64,000 nucleotides of DNA from Micavibrio aeruginosavorus (GTDB lineage: Bacteria > Pseudomonadota > Alphaproteobacteria > Micavibrionales > Micavibrionaceae). Position numbers and translations under genes: made by a program. The DNA lies in NCBI GenBank assembly GCA_016432265.1, contig CP066681.1:522342-586341 (forward strand), written 5' to 3'. Each line of letters begins with the position of its first letter. The stretch's first letter is position 1. The notes under the pieces are model-generated. The model had not been told where the DNA came from. It searched no databases and worked only from the letters and a program-made list of their open reading frames with translations. Shown here in pieces: positions 32,173 through 40,384 of the stretch.

Positions 32173-32901
32173 TCAGCCACGGCGATGGATAACGTGGTAA
32201 AAATAATGCGGATCACCGGCATCGCACGGCGCGGATCCTTCGCAGAAGCAGCCTGTCCAGCGCGTATCCGGCGCCACCGACCATGCAATGCGGGATCCCA
32301 CCGCCCCTGCAAAATTTCCAAGATATTCGTTGGCGACGTTCGGCGTGCCATCCGACTCCCAAGCGTCAATCTTGGTCGTCAGGGCGTTGAGCGCCGCGCA
32401 TATCTGCAAATTGACAGGCAGCAAAATCACCAGATCGATTGCCGTGAGATCGGCAGGCTCCAGTGCGTTCGCAACCTGATTGGCGACAAATTCGTAATTC
32501 TCTCCGCTATTGACGCCTTCGGGCGGGGTTTGCCATGCCACCGCGCCGCCCTCAGGGTGGAAGACCAGGCATTGATTGACGCTGCAATTCGGGTTGACGT
32601 AATCGCCATCGAAGTCGTTGGCAAAACTGAGGTCGACTTCGGAAATCTGGCGTGAAAGCACTCTTTGCACGCCGCGTTCGATTTTCTGCGCGTAGGCTAG
32701 AATTTCACTCGCGGCCAGTTCGGCTTCGCGATTCCCCAGACTCTCGGTGCCTTGACGCGTGCTGCGCGAAAATGTGTACATCAGCGCGGCAAACATCACG
32801 ATGCCAATCAAGATGATGAAAAACACGTTGCCGTTTTCGCTGCGGAATCGTGTGGATTGTTCGATATGCGGATATATCGGCTTCTTATGAGGCATTGCCA
32901 T
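32173..32901 (-). CDS. Prepilin-like membrane protein downstream of dotL
   Basis: 242 residues from ATG 32901 (or 32895), overlapping the dotL end by up to 17 nt. A basic leader of about 20 residues is followed by GNVFFIILIGIVMFAALMYT, a prepilin-like or TadE-like hydrophobic segment, then an extracytoplasmic domain with six or more cysteines (NPNCSVNQCL, QICAAL, GCFCEGSAPCD). Family not recognised. The longer frame to 33147 only runs antiparallel to dotL codons and is rejected. Overlap suggests translational coupling with the type IV coupling protein. Confidence 0.65.
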   Translation of the reverse strand: MAMPHKKPIYPHIEQSTRFRSENGNVFFIILIGIVMFAALMYTFSRSTRQGTESLGNREAELAASEILAYAQKIERGVQRVLSRQISEVDLSFANDFDGDYVNPNCSVNQCLVFHPEGGAVAWQTPPEGVNSGENYEFVANQVANALEPADLTAIDLVILLPVNLQICAALNALTTKIDAWESDGTPNVANEYLGNFAGAVGSRIAWSVAPDTRWTGCFCEGSAPCDAGDPHYFYHVIHRRG

Positions 32902-35482
32902 CGTCTTTGCCGCCGATCTTATCTTGCAAATCCTTGGCGGCGCGTTCCAGAATCGCACGGGTCTCATCATCCACCTCCGGCGCCTTGCTGCCGGGAGCGG
33001 CGGGAGGTGGCGAGGTTTCAATCGGCTTTGGCCCTTCCGGCTCTGGTGCGTTGACCAACTCTTCCCAGCTGATAGGCTTGCCGGATTTCCCCGAAGCGGC
33101 GTCTGCGGCCGGGGTTTCCGTTGTTGCTGGCAAGACAGGGGCGGCAACCGGCGCAGGTGCGGCGGGGGGTTCTCCCCCTGCGGGTTTCTTGGCGAAGAAT
33201 GACATCGGATTGCCGGAAGCCGCAGCCGGGGTTTCGTTTGTGGGCGGCGGCACCGGGGCGGCGGGGGGCGGTGCCGGAGGTGTAGTCGTTAACGGAGGTA
33301 CTGATGCCGGCGGCACAGCGTTACCTGAGGAACGAGAGGCTGAAATCACTTGCGCAATCGGCGAAGTGCCGGCGGGAGGCGTTGCAGGGCGCTGAGCTGT
33401 CAACGGCGGGGCCGCAGGAGCTGAGGGCGCGGCAGGGCCGGCAGCGGCAGGTGTTATGCCGCTCGTAGAACCGGCATTGCCTGAAGATGTTTCAAGATCG
33501 GCAGGGTTATGCAGAATATGGACGCCGGCAACGGCGGCCATTCCGGCTTGCGTGCCCGAGAGTTTGGCCTTCTCGGAGTATTTCAGGGCACCGGCCATTG
33601 CCTCGATCTCATCGGGGGTCGGAGTTTTGGGTTCGGCTTTAGCCGCTGTCCATGTCTTGTGAACCAGCAGGTCGCGCACCTTGGTAATAACCGGGGCGTT
33701 GCGCAGCAATTGCTCGTCTGGTGGCGGCAGGGCGACGAAACGTTGCACGCGCATCGCCTTGGCAAAGCCGGGCGCGCAATAGAAAATCTGCGTGTCGATC
33801 ACCATGTCGCCAAACGCAATACAGGCTTGCCCGGCTTTGAATCCGCGCAGGGCATCGTAACTGGCGCGGGCGCGGATCTGCAGACCGGCTTGCTTGGTGT
33901 CGTAGTAGGAGCCAGTCGAAGCCGAACCGCCGGAAAGCTGGAAGCCCGAAGCCTCCATTACCAGCGTTGAACCAACGGTCTTCTCAAAAAATTCCTTGGT
34001 TTGCGTGGGATCTTCCAGCTTACCGAAGATTTTGATGTTACAGTTTGCGGTAATCGACCGCGCTTCTTCCTTGACGCGCTTTTCCATGGCCGGCAAGTCC
34101 TGTGCGGAATAGATCAGGCAGAACCCGAGAGAGCGCGCCTGAGCGGCCATCACGGCCATCCCCTGTGCGGTATAGTAACCGACCTCGTCGAACACTGTCA
34201 TGAACGGCGTGGCCGATGTCGTGACCTTGTTCTCGATGACGGTTGCGGATTCGCCTTCCACGGTGGAACCCAGCGTCGAACCCATCATCCCCTTGATCGT
34301 GGCCGCGACGATTTTACCGAGGTTGGCGGTTTCGTCGGACGATTTTTCAAGGGCCGGGATCAGAACCACCAGAATGCGGCGGTTCAGAACGATGTCGAGC
34401 ATGTCGACGTCGGCGGCCTGTGTATCGAAGATATAACCGTAATCGTCGCCCAGAGATTGCAAAGAGCGGGTGAACTGCATGGCAAGGTAGCCGTGTTGCT
34501 GGCGCGGTGTGGTGGTATCGACCATCGGTTGATCGGGCCCGGCGGGCTTTTCCTTGCCGTCGTCGTCGAAAGCGGAATCGATATAACCCGGCAGGGTATC
34601 GAGGTAGCCGCGCAAGCCTGCTTTCAGGTGATCGGGCACGGCCGGGTCGCGGGAATAACGAATGACGCTGTTAAGGCTCAGGGCGTCGCGGATCGTGCTG
34701 ACGGAGAGCGGGATTTCCTGATAGTCGCGTTTCCATGTCATCACCGGCATCAAGGCGGCAACCAAAGCCACCGCACGTTCTTTCCACATTGCGTTGTCGC
34801 CCTCGGCGTTCGGCATCAGGCTGACCAGCAAGTTGGTAAGATAAGAGGCCGAACCAGAGCTGAACGGGTTCATGGTGTTCGAGGGCGCTTTGGTGTCCGA
34901 GTTCCCGGTCATGTAGTTCAGCACCAGCAGGTCGTCGTCGCGGCCGAAACGGCGCACCAGCGAGGACAGGGAAGACCACAAATCGGTATCGGCCTTGCCA
35001 TCGATATAGACAAAGCCCGAAGCCCATGTCAGGGCGTTCGTCACCATCGATTTCAGGCCTTCCGTTTTACCGGCGCCCGTGGTTCCCAGATAAAGAATAT
35101 GAGTCCGGGCGTCCGAGTTGGTGAACCAGACTTCCTCGTTGGTTTTGTCGACGTTGCCGAGGTAAAGAATGCCTTCGGCTTTGCCGCTGTTGCCGGGGCC
35201 GGAGTTGCGCGGGTCTTTGTACTTGGCGCCGAGAGGCATTTTAAATGCCAGGGCCCGGCTGCGCGTCAGCAGCCACCATAAGAATATGAGGTAGAAAAAC
35301 AGGATAATATCGCCGGTCAATAATGCCAGATCGTAAAAATAGATCGTGGCGCAACCAATGAAACAAACGGCGAAGGTGCTATCCGGTTTTTTCAGCCACT
35401 CGCCAAAACGTATATATAGCGGCCGCGTATCGCGCAGGAGCTCGGTATGTTTCTTCTCATACTTGCGGGTGTCGAGTGCCAT
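32885..35482 (-). CDS. dotL: Type IVB secretion coupling ATPase, DotL/IcmO-like
   Basis: 865 residues. Two N-terminal membrane helices (FAVCFIGCATIYFYDLALL and IILFFYLIFLWWLL) precede a VirD4/TraG-type ATPase with Walker A LGTTGAGKTEG (about 131-141) and Walker B FMTVFDEVGYY (about 425). The segment SASYLTNLLVSLMP and the DotL-like ATPase body suggest IcmO. The last 230 residues are a Pro/Ala/Thr-rich tail, unlike the helical C-terminal adaptor-binding region of Legionella DotL, so substrate or adaptor recognition may differ. It recruits effectors or DNA to an Icm/Dot secretion channel. Cotranscribed with dotM. Confidence 0.85.
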   Translation of the reverse strand: MALDTRKYEKKHTELLRDTRPLYIRFGEWLKKPDSTFAVCFIGCATIYFYDLALLTGDIILFFYLIFLWWLLTRSRALAFKMPLGAKYKDPRNSGPGNSGKAEGILYLGNVDKTNEEVWFTNSDARTHILYLGTTGAGKTEGLKSMVTNALTWASGFVYIDGKADTDLWSSLSSLVRRFGRDDDLLVLNYMTGNSDTKAPSNTMNPFSSGSASYLTNLLVSLMPNAEGDNAMWKERAVALVAALMPVMTWKRDYQEIPLSVSTIRDALSLNSVIRYSRDPAVPDHLKAGLRGYLDTLPGYIDSAFDDDGKEKPAGPDQPMVDTTTPRQQHGYLAMQFTRSLQSLGDDYGYIFDTQAADVDMLDIVLNRRILVVLIPALEKSSDETANLGKIVAATIKGMMGSTLGSTVEGESATVIENKVTTSATPFMTVFDEVGYYTAQGMAVMAAQARSLGFCLIYSAQDLPAMEKRVKEEARSITANCNIKIFGKLEDPTQTKEFFEKTVGSTLVMEASGFQLSGGSASTGSYYDTKQAGLQIRARASYDALRGFKAGQACIAFGDMVIDTQIFYCAPGFAKAMRVQRFVALPPPDEQLLRNAPVITKVRDLLVHKTWTAAKAEPKTPTPDEIEAMAGALKYSEKAKLSGTQAGMAAVAGVHILHNPADLETSSGNAGSTSGITPAAAGPAAPSAPAAPPLTAQRPATPPAGTSPIAQVISASRSSGNAVPPASVPPLTTTPPAPPPAAPVPPPTNETPAAASGNPMSFFAKKPAGGEPPAAPAPVAAPVLPATTETPAADAASGKSGKPISWEELVNAPEPEGPKPIETSPPPAAPGSKAPEVDDETRAILERAAKDLQDKIGGKDDGNAS

Positions 35483-35504
35483 GTGTCAGACCAAACCCTT
35501 GCGG

Positions 35505-36050
35505 TTAGCGGTTATTAAGGAAATCGTCGGCCGAAAGGGGAACACCGGTCGCAGCCGGTGGCTGATCGGCTACGGGTTCTGTTGCCGGGATGCCGGGGGA
35601 TTTAGGCCCCATATTGAAAAGGACAATGATTAACCCCAGTAGCAAAAGAGTGCCTATGATGCCTGTAAGGGGGCGTCGTTTGGCGTTCTTTCCGGAAGTA
35701 ACCGGGGCGGCAGAGGAAACGGTGCCGATTTCCGGCATGTTGGCGGCGATCGGACGGATTTGGCCTTGCGCTTGCTCCATGGCGCGGCTGACGGCCATCA
35801 GGGCTTCGATCGCTTTCCCCCGCTGTGCGAATGGCGCGATGTCATGCACGTCCCCTTTGGGTGTTTTCAGCGTCAGGACATGCGTTCCGTTTTCAAGGCT
35901 GCGAACCTCAAGTGCTGAAGCGCGCGCGTGCCCGAGATCCATACGCCATACGACAGGCGTGATAGCCTGCGGCAGGGATATAATCAGGGTTCCGTCAACC
36001 ACGCTGGCGCTGGAGCTATAGTTGCCTGTCAGTGATTCAATCCATTTCAT
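35505..36050 (-). CDS. Small membrane protein between dotM and dotL
   Basis: 181 residues: a soluble N-terminal domain (MKWIESLTGNYSSSASVVDG, then ALEVRSLENGTHVLTLKTPK), one transmembrane helix (TGIIGTLLLLGLIIVLFNMG, about 128-147) and a short Pro-rich tail ending DDFLNNR. Its place, 50 nt after dotM and 22 nt before dotL, suggests an accessory part of the coupling complex, but no Icm/Dot family is recognised. Confidence 0.65.
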   Translation of the reverse strand: MKWIESLTGNYSSSASVVDGTLIISLPQAITPVVWRMDLGHARASALEVRSLENGTHVLTLKTPKGDVHDIAPFAQRGKAIEALMAVSRAMEQAQGQIRPIAANMPEIGTVSSAAPVTSGKNAKRRPLTGIIGTLLLLGLIIVLFNMGPKSPGIPATEPVADQPPAATGVPLSADDFLNNR

Positions 36051-36100
36051 TTTTTGCCTCTAGTGTTGCAAATGTCTGCTCAATTGTCCGTTTTGTTTCG

Positions 36101-37405
36101 TCAGGCGGGTTTCTTGATGCCGGATGCGGGTTTTTTCACGCCGCCAGCCGGTTTCTTGATTCCCCCCGCCGGCTTTTTGACTCCTTGCGCCTTGGCGGCG
36201 TGGGCTTTCCCGGCTTTATAGTCGAGTTGCGGTATAGGCCGCGCACGCGACGATTTCATGTAATCGGCGATACTTTTGACGGCGTCGCCGACTTTGGGTT
36301 TTGGTATGGGGCGCTGGGTCATTTTTTCAGCCTTGAAATGACACATCGCCGCCATGGCTTCCATGTGGAAAGCTTGACGACCGAGGTTGTTCAGCGGGTA
36401 CCAAAGGGAACGGTCATGCCCCCGCAGCCAGACGAACTGCGCCGGTGCCAGGACGCCGCCCTCCTGCCGCGCCACTTGCAGGGCGCGCAGCATGGCCGTG
36501 GTTTCAAAGGCGTGCATATTGCATTGGGACAGCATTTTTCTGGCGACATCGCTGCGCAGCGTGCGGCGGGCGTCGGCGACCAGCGTTTTATCGACGCCCA
36601 GAATCAAACCGTTTGTGCCTTGCCAGCATACGGACAGGCGGCCGAGCAGTTCATCGCTGTCTTTACGTTTGCGCGCTGATTTCAGGCAAAAGGCTGCCAG
36701 TAAAACCTGTTTATAGGGCGCAAGCTTTTGCCAGCCTTGCCAGCGCGGGCCCAGCTCGCGTGCGAACGCAATATAGGCGGCGTGCTCGTCAAGCTTGCCA
36801 TCCGGAATGGGGATGCTGTTGAAGGCGATCCATTCCTCAGGCCCCAGTGCTTCGGAGAACAAGGGGAGCACCGATGGCACGGGTGATCCGGGAGGACGCA
36901 CCGGCATTTGCGTCGGATTGAATTTCACGAATGGGGTGATATAGGGAAAGACTTTGGATTGCACGCCGATCAAACCGTCCAGATTGAGTTTGCGGCGGAA
37001 CTCGGTGCCTGGCCCCTTGAGCAATCCCCATAAGCCAATAACGGCGATCACGCCTATAAAAATGAATTGCAGCGGTTTCATCGCCAGCGTGCCGATCATG
37101 GCCATGGTTTCGTTGTTAAGCGCGCCCTTCTCGATCAAGGGGATTTGATCGAGAGCGTCGTTGTAGTTCAGGAAAAGCTTCTTGGCTTCACCGTCAATCA
37201 CCGTATTCCAGACGATCCCGTAATCATCGGAGACAAAGAACGAGATGACGTACATCTGGCCCCAGCGAATCCAGCGGATGACGTTTTTGACTTCAAATTC
37301 GTTGAAATACCAGAACAGCCATATCAAGGCGACGGCAACCAGCCCCAGAAGGAACCAGCCGATTGCGTTCTCATGCAATGTATTGGAAGCTTTTTGATCA
37401 GACAC
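36101..37405 (-). CDS. dotM: Type IVB secretion coupling protein, DotM/IcmP-like
   Basis: 434 residues from a GTG start (AAGGT upstream). Its N-terminal helix AIGWFLLGLVAVALIWLFWY and a second helix FIFIGVIAVIGLWGLL match DotM topology, followed by a large cytoplasmic domain with WYPLNNLGRQAFHMEAMAAM. DotM binds DotL in the type IV coupling complex and recruits Glu-rich effectors in Legionella. The C-terminus has an unusual run of four near-identical GxKKPA repeats. It is the first gene of the minus-strand cluster. Confidence 0.85.
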   Translation of the reverse strand: MSDQKASNTLHENAIGWFLLGLVAVALIWLFWYFNEFEVKNVIRWIRWGQMYVISFFVSDDYGIVWNTVIDGEAKKLFLNYNDALDQIPLIEKGALNNETMAMIGTLAMKPLQFIFIGVIAVIGLWGLLKGPGTEFRRKLNLDGLIGVQSKVFPYITPFVKFNPTQMPVRPPGSPVPSVLPLFSEALGPEEWIAFNSIPIPDGKLDEHAAYIAFARELGPRWQGWQKLAPYKQVLLAAFCLKSARKRKDSDELLGRLSVCWQGTNGLILGVDKTLVADARRTLRSDVARKMLSQCNMHAFETTAMLRALQVARQEGGVLAPAQFVWLRGHDRSLWYPLNNLGRQAFHMEAMAAMCHFKAEKMTQRPIPKPKVGDAVKSIADYMKSSRARPIPQLDYKAGKAHAAKAQGVKKPAGGIKKPAGGVKKPASGIKKPA

Positions 37406-37671
37406 GCGGCGATGACCTTAAAATAAAAAACGAATGTAAACGAACTTTAATGGTGCGGCGGAATGTGGCGGATGCGCTGCCATCTTGCCGACCAGAGTTG
37501 AGATTGTAATTTATCAGAAAAAAGCCTGTGAAACCAACAGGAACCGGGCGCTCAGGCCCTAAAAAAATTAACTATGAAAAATATAGGCCTGCTATGGGAG
37601 GTGAGGGGACGCCCTGGATTTTTCGGTTGATAAAGTCAGCTTCAAAGGCTATAAAACCGTCCTCTCCAAGA

Positions 37672-37746
37672 GCCGGCATAGCACAGCGGTAGTGCAGCGG
37701 TTTTGTAAACCGAAGGTCGGGAGTTCAAATCTCTCTGCCGGCACCA
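37672..37746 (+). tRNA. tRNA-Thr (anticodon TGT)
   Basis: 75 nt including encoded CCA. The acceptor GCCGGCA pairs with TGCCGGC; D-arm GCAC/GTGC; anticodon loop TTTGTAA with TGT at 37704-37706; T-arm GGGAG-TTCAAAT-CTCTC. It is intact at the left junction of the island, which uses its 3' half as attachment site. Confidence 0.96.
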
Positions 37747-37749
37747 TTT
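37702..37749 (+). repeat. attL: 48-bp direct repeat of tRNA-Thr 3' half
   Basis: The sequence from the anticodon loop through CCA plus TTT is identical at 60809-60856. The integrase gene lies 276 nt inside this end. Confidence 0.95.
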
Positions 37750-37780
37750 TCCAGCCATTTTCTGACAAAAAAGCAGCCCG

Positions 37781-37800
37781 TGGGACACTCATGGGACACT
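37781..37800 (+). repeat. Paired TGGGACAC repeats near attL, candidate integrase arm sites
   Basis: TGGGACACTC then ATGGGACACT in tandem at 10-bp spacing. A related pair, ATGGGACAC then TTGGGACAA, lies at 60634-60652 near attR. Confidence 0.5.
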
Positions 37801-38024
37801 TCTTATATTCCCCTATAAATCCCGGTTAGGCCGTTTTAACCAACGGCGGCATCTATGCGGCTTTTTGGAATCTCTGCCGGGGTAGGGGCGAATCGTTTTC
37901 GGGGTTCATGGGTAAAAATAGGGAGCTATTACCCAAATATCGGAAATTTAACCTCCTTATAAATCCGGGCGTAATTCCAAAAGTCTTTGTTCATAGTGCT
38001 GTCTCCATTCGGGGCATTTAAAAA

Positions 38025-39098
38025 ATGGCAACTATTGAGCAACGCACATCAAGAAACGGGGAAGTCGCTTATCGGGCTAAAATCCGTCTGCGCGGACATC
38101 GTCCTGTCTCAGAAACTTTCCCAAGGCGTACTGATGCTGTGCGCTGGGTACAAAAAACTGAAACCGAAATCCGTGAAGGTCTTTATTTCCCGAAGCAAGA
38201 AGCGAAGAAGCATACTGTGGCTGAAGCTATTGATTGCTATTTGGATCACCTCAAATTCGACAACCCCGGGCGGCATCGTGATGTTGGCATCATCTTGAAA
38301 TGGTGGCGGAATGAGTTAGGGGATTACTTGTTATCAGATATTTCAAAGGGGCTAATCATGCAGAAAAGAACGTTACTGACAAAAGAGAACATTAAAAGAG
38401 GTGAGAAAGTGGGTGTTCGCTCACCCTCAACAATTAATAGGTATATGTCGGCAATGAGCACGACATTTAAATATATTTCAAAGCAATATGACTGGATGCT
38501 CGATAATCCCATGCGGGATATTAAAAATTTTCGGGAACCAGAAGGAATAGTGCGTTATTTATCAGATGAAGAGCGTCTCAGGCTTTTGCAAGCTTGCAAG
38601 AGGTCTGAGAATCCTTATCTGTATACAATAGTTGTCTTGGGAATTAGCAGTGGTGCTCGGAAATCTGAAATTAACTGCATTAAATGGTCAGATGTGAATC
38701 TGGATCGCAAAACAATTGTTCTGCCTAAAACGAAGAACCGCCAGATAAGAACTATACATTTAAGCGGCGAAGCCCTCTCTGAAATTCAAAGGCTCTATCA
38801 GTCTCGCAGAGAGAGTGAAATGTATGTTTTTCCTTCTCCTACGTTGAAAGATAAACCAAGGGATTCGACACGTTCGTGGCGTACGGCGTTGGATAGGGCT
38901 GATGTTAAGAATTTCAGGTTTCATGATCTCCGCCATACATCTGCTAGCTATTTTGCAATGTCTGGGGCTAACATAAAGGATATTGCGGAAATTTTGGGCC
39001 ACAAAAGCTTGGCAATGACATACAGATATGCTCACCTAGCAAATACTCATGTTGCTGATGTGGTGGAGCGTATGAATGGCAAAGTCTTCGGAAGTTGA
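38025..39098 (+). CDS. int: Tyrosine recombinase (site-specific integrase)
   Basis: 357 residues. An N-terminal SAM-like core-binding domain (VAEAIDCYLDHL to about residue 165) is followed by a catalytic domain with Arg in GISSGARKSEI, Lys in LPKTKNRQI, the box FHDLRHTSASYF (His300, Arg303), LGHKS and the nucleophile region MTYRYAHL. It integrates and excises the island at tRNA-Thr. The adjacent intact tRNA and excisionase-like gene fit. The next gene overlaps its end by 23 nt. Confidence 0.95.
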   Translation: MATIEQRTSRNGEVAYRAKIRLRGHRPVSETFPRRTDAVRWVQKTETEIREGLYFPKQEAKKHTVAEAIDCYLDHLKFDNPGRHRDVGIILKWWRNELGDYLLSDISKGLIMQKRTLLTKENIKRGEKVGVRSPSTINRYMSAMSTTFKYISKQYDWMLDNPMRDIKNFREPEGIVRYLSDEERLRLLQACKRSENPYLYTIVVLGISSGARKSEINCIKWSDVNLDRKTIVLPKTKNRQIRTIHLSGEALSEIQRLYQSRRESEMYVFPSPTLKDKPRDSTRSWRTALDRADVKNFRFHDLRHTSASYFAMSGANIKDIAEILGHKSLAMTYRYAHLANTHVADVVERMNGKVFGS

Positions 39099-40008
39099 TG
39101 ATCAAAACGAAAAGCGCATCGTCTTAGATTGGAAAAATCCCAAAGATTATGGTTATTTAAAAAGCCTGCCAAGAAAAGGGTGGTCTTGGGAATTTTTGCG
39201 GAGAAATCCGGAGTATCGTGAGGATTATAAAAAATTTACTCGCCATCAAAGGCAGATAGATAAAAAATTCCCACTGATGCCCCGTGTTAAAAATCAGCTA
39301 AAGCTAAGAAAGAATCATGCTGAGTGGCTCGAAGTCGCCTTTGTATATGATCCCCCTCTTAAGAAGAATGAGTCGTATAAGCAGTGGCTCCATCGAACTG
39401 GCAATCAAGATATAAAAGGTAAGCAATATACCTTAAGCCAGTACTACGCTGAGAAATGGAATCTAGCCCACATGTATAGCCCGTATAGGCGTTATGATAA
39501 GGGAATTCGATTTCTTAAAAATGAGCATCCTCTAAAAATCACAAGTGTTCTCAAGCTTCATAAGCAGCTTGATATGAAGAAGGTATATGGCACTGGCCCT
39601 GATCGTTCTGATGAATTTGATCATTATGTGCCTGAAGACAAAGTTGTTCTGATCTTTGATTTGTCACTCAAGACGTCTAAACAATTAAAGAAGGCGGGCA
39701 TAATAATAGACGATTCTAGGAAAAAAATAGAGTTGAAGGCTTTTGGCGAGTCTAAGAAAGACATTACAAAAGATAAGGTATGGATTAATTTGATTCGTTA
39801 TCTTGATGCTGTCGATCCTGAAATTAATAACAAAATGAAGAAGACTGATATCGCTAGAATTATTGTTGGTGAAAAATCAGCAAGAGCAAATTATCGAGAG
39901 AATTATTCTAAAATTTCAGGTGATCTAAAAAAATACTCAGCGCATTACAGCTGTAACTACAGGGCTGTTCTCCTCGATTATAGTCCCGGAAAAATAAAGA
40001 AGAAATGA
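39076..40008 (+). CDS. Regulator-like protein (N-terminal transcriptional-regulator-like domain, C-terminal DUF2285-like)
   Basis: 310 residues. The start DWKNPKDYGYLKSLPRKGWS followed by WEFLRRNPEYREDY is the pattern of the small transcriptional regulator-like domain (DUF6499) common in alphaproteobacterial mobile islands. The end (IARIIVGEKSARANYREN) resembles a DUF2285-type DNA-binding segment. It overlaps int by 23 nt, so it is made together with it. Probable role: control of excision or replication genes. Lysine-rich and AT-rich like the rest of the island's left end. Confidence 0.6.
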   Translation: MAKSSEVDDQNEKRIVLDWKNPKDYGYLKSLPRKGWSWEFLRRNPEYREDYKKFTRHQRQIDKKFPLMPRVKNQLKLRKNHAEWLEVAFVYDPPLKKNESYKQWLHRTGNQDIKGKQYTLSQYYAEKWNLAHMYSPYRRYDKGIRFLKNEHPLKITSVLKLHKQLDMKKVYGTGPDRSDEFDHYVPEDKVVLIFDLSLKTSKQLKKAGIIIDDSRKKIELKAFGESKKDITKDKVWINLIRYLDAVDPEINNKMKKTDIARIIVGEKSARANYRENYSKISGDLKKYSAHYSCNYRAVLLDYSPGKIKKK

Positions 40009-40093
40009 CTCCGGTATCTCAATAGCGGCTAGATAATTACATTCCCTCTCCTGAAATGCGGAACTGTTCTGCATGTTAATCAAGGAGGGTAAA

Positions 40094-40384
40094 ATGAAAC
40101 CCCATCGTTTAATGACTATAAAAAATGTTGTTCAGCAGCCTGAGTATAGTTGGCTGACTGAAGCGGTATTACGTCGTCTTATTTTTAATTCCAAACCTCA
40201 ATATTCAGCATCCGGCAAAGTTGTTGCGGGAAACGGTCTCGCTGAATATGGAGCAATCATTCGCATAGGAAAGAAAATTCTTATCGATCTTGATGCGTTT
40301 GATCAGTGGATAGCATCAAAACGTGAATTTGACTCGTCCGCTTTGCAATTAACTGCAAATCAAGGGGGCCGTCATGTCGTATAA
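40094..40384 (+). CDS. Excisionase / helix-turn-helix-like protein
   Basis: 96 residues from ATG 40094 with AAGGAGG 6 nt upstream; an earlier ATG at 40073 is rejected. The opening MTIKNVVQQPEYSWLTEAVL and the segment IGKKILIDLDAFDQWIASKR follow the winged-helix excisionase or DNA-binding pattern used with island integrases. The replication-protein gene starts inside its last codons (11-nt overlap). One copy of the island's 14-bp palindrome lies within its 3' end. Confidence 0.6.
   Translation: MKPHRLMTIKNVVQQPEYSWLTEAVLRRLIFNSKPQYSASGKVVAGNGLAEYGAIIRIGKKILIDLDAFDQWIASKREFDSSALQLTANQGGRHVV
40344..40357. repeat. Island palindrome TGCAATTAACTGCA, copy 1
   Basis: Located 17 nt before the rep start codon, inside the end of the excisionase-like gene. 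Confidence 0.7.

Noticed and set aside
32902-33147. N-terminal extension of the prepilin-like gene
   Set aside because: It would only read the dotL tail in another frame; the natural start with a basic leader is at 32901 or 32895.
34001-35281. 426-residue open frame antisense to dotL
   Set aside because: Shadow of the DotL ATPase gene, whose Walker motifs are intact.
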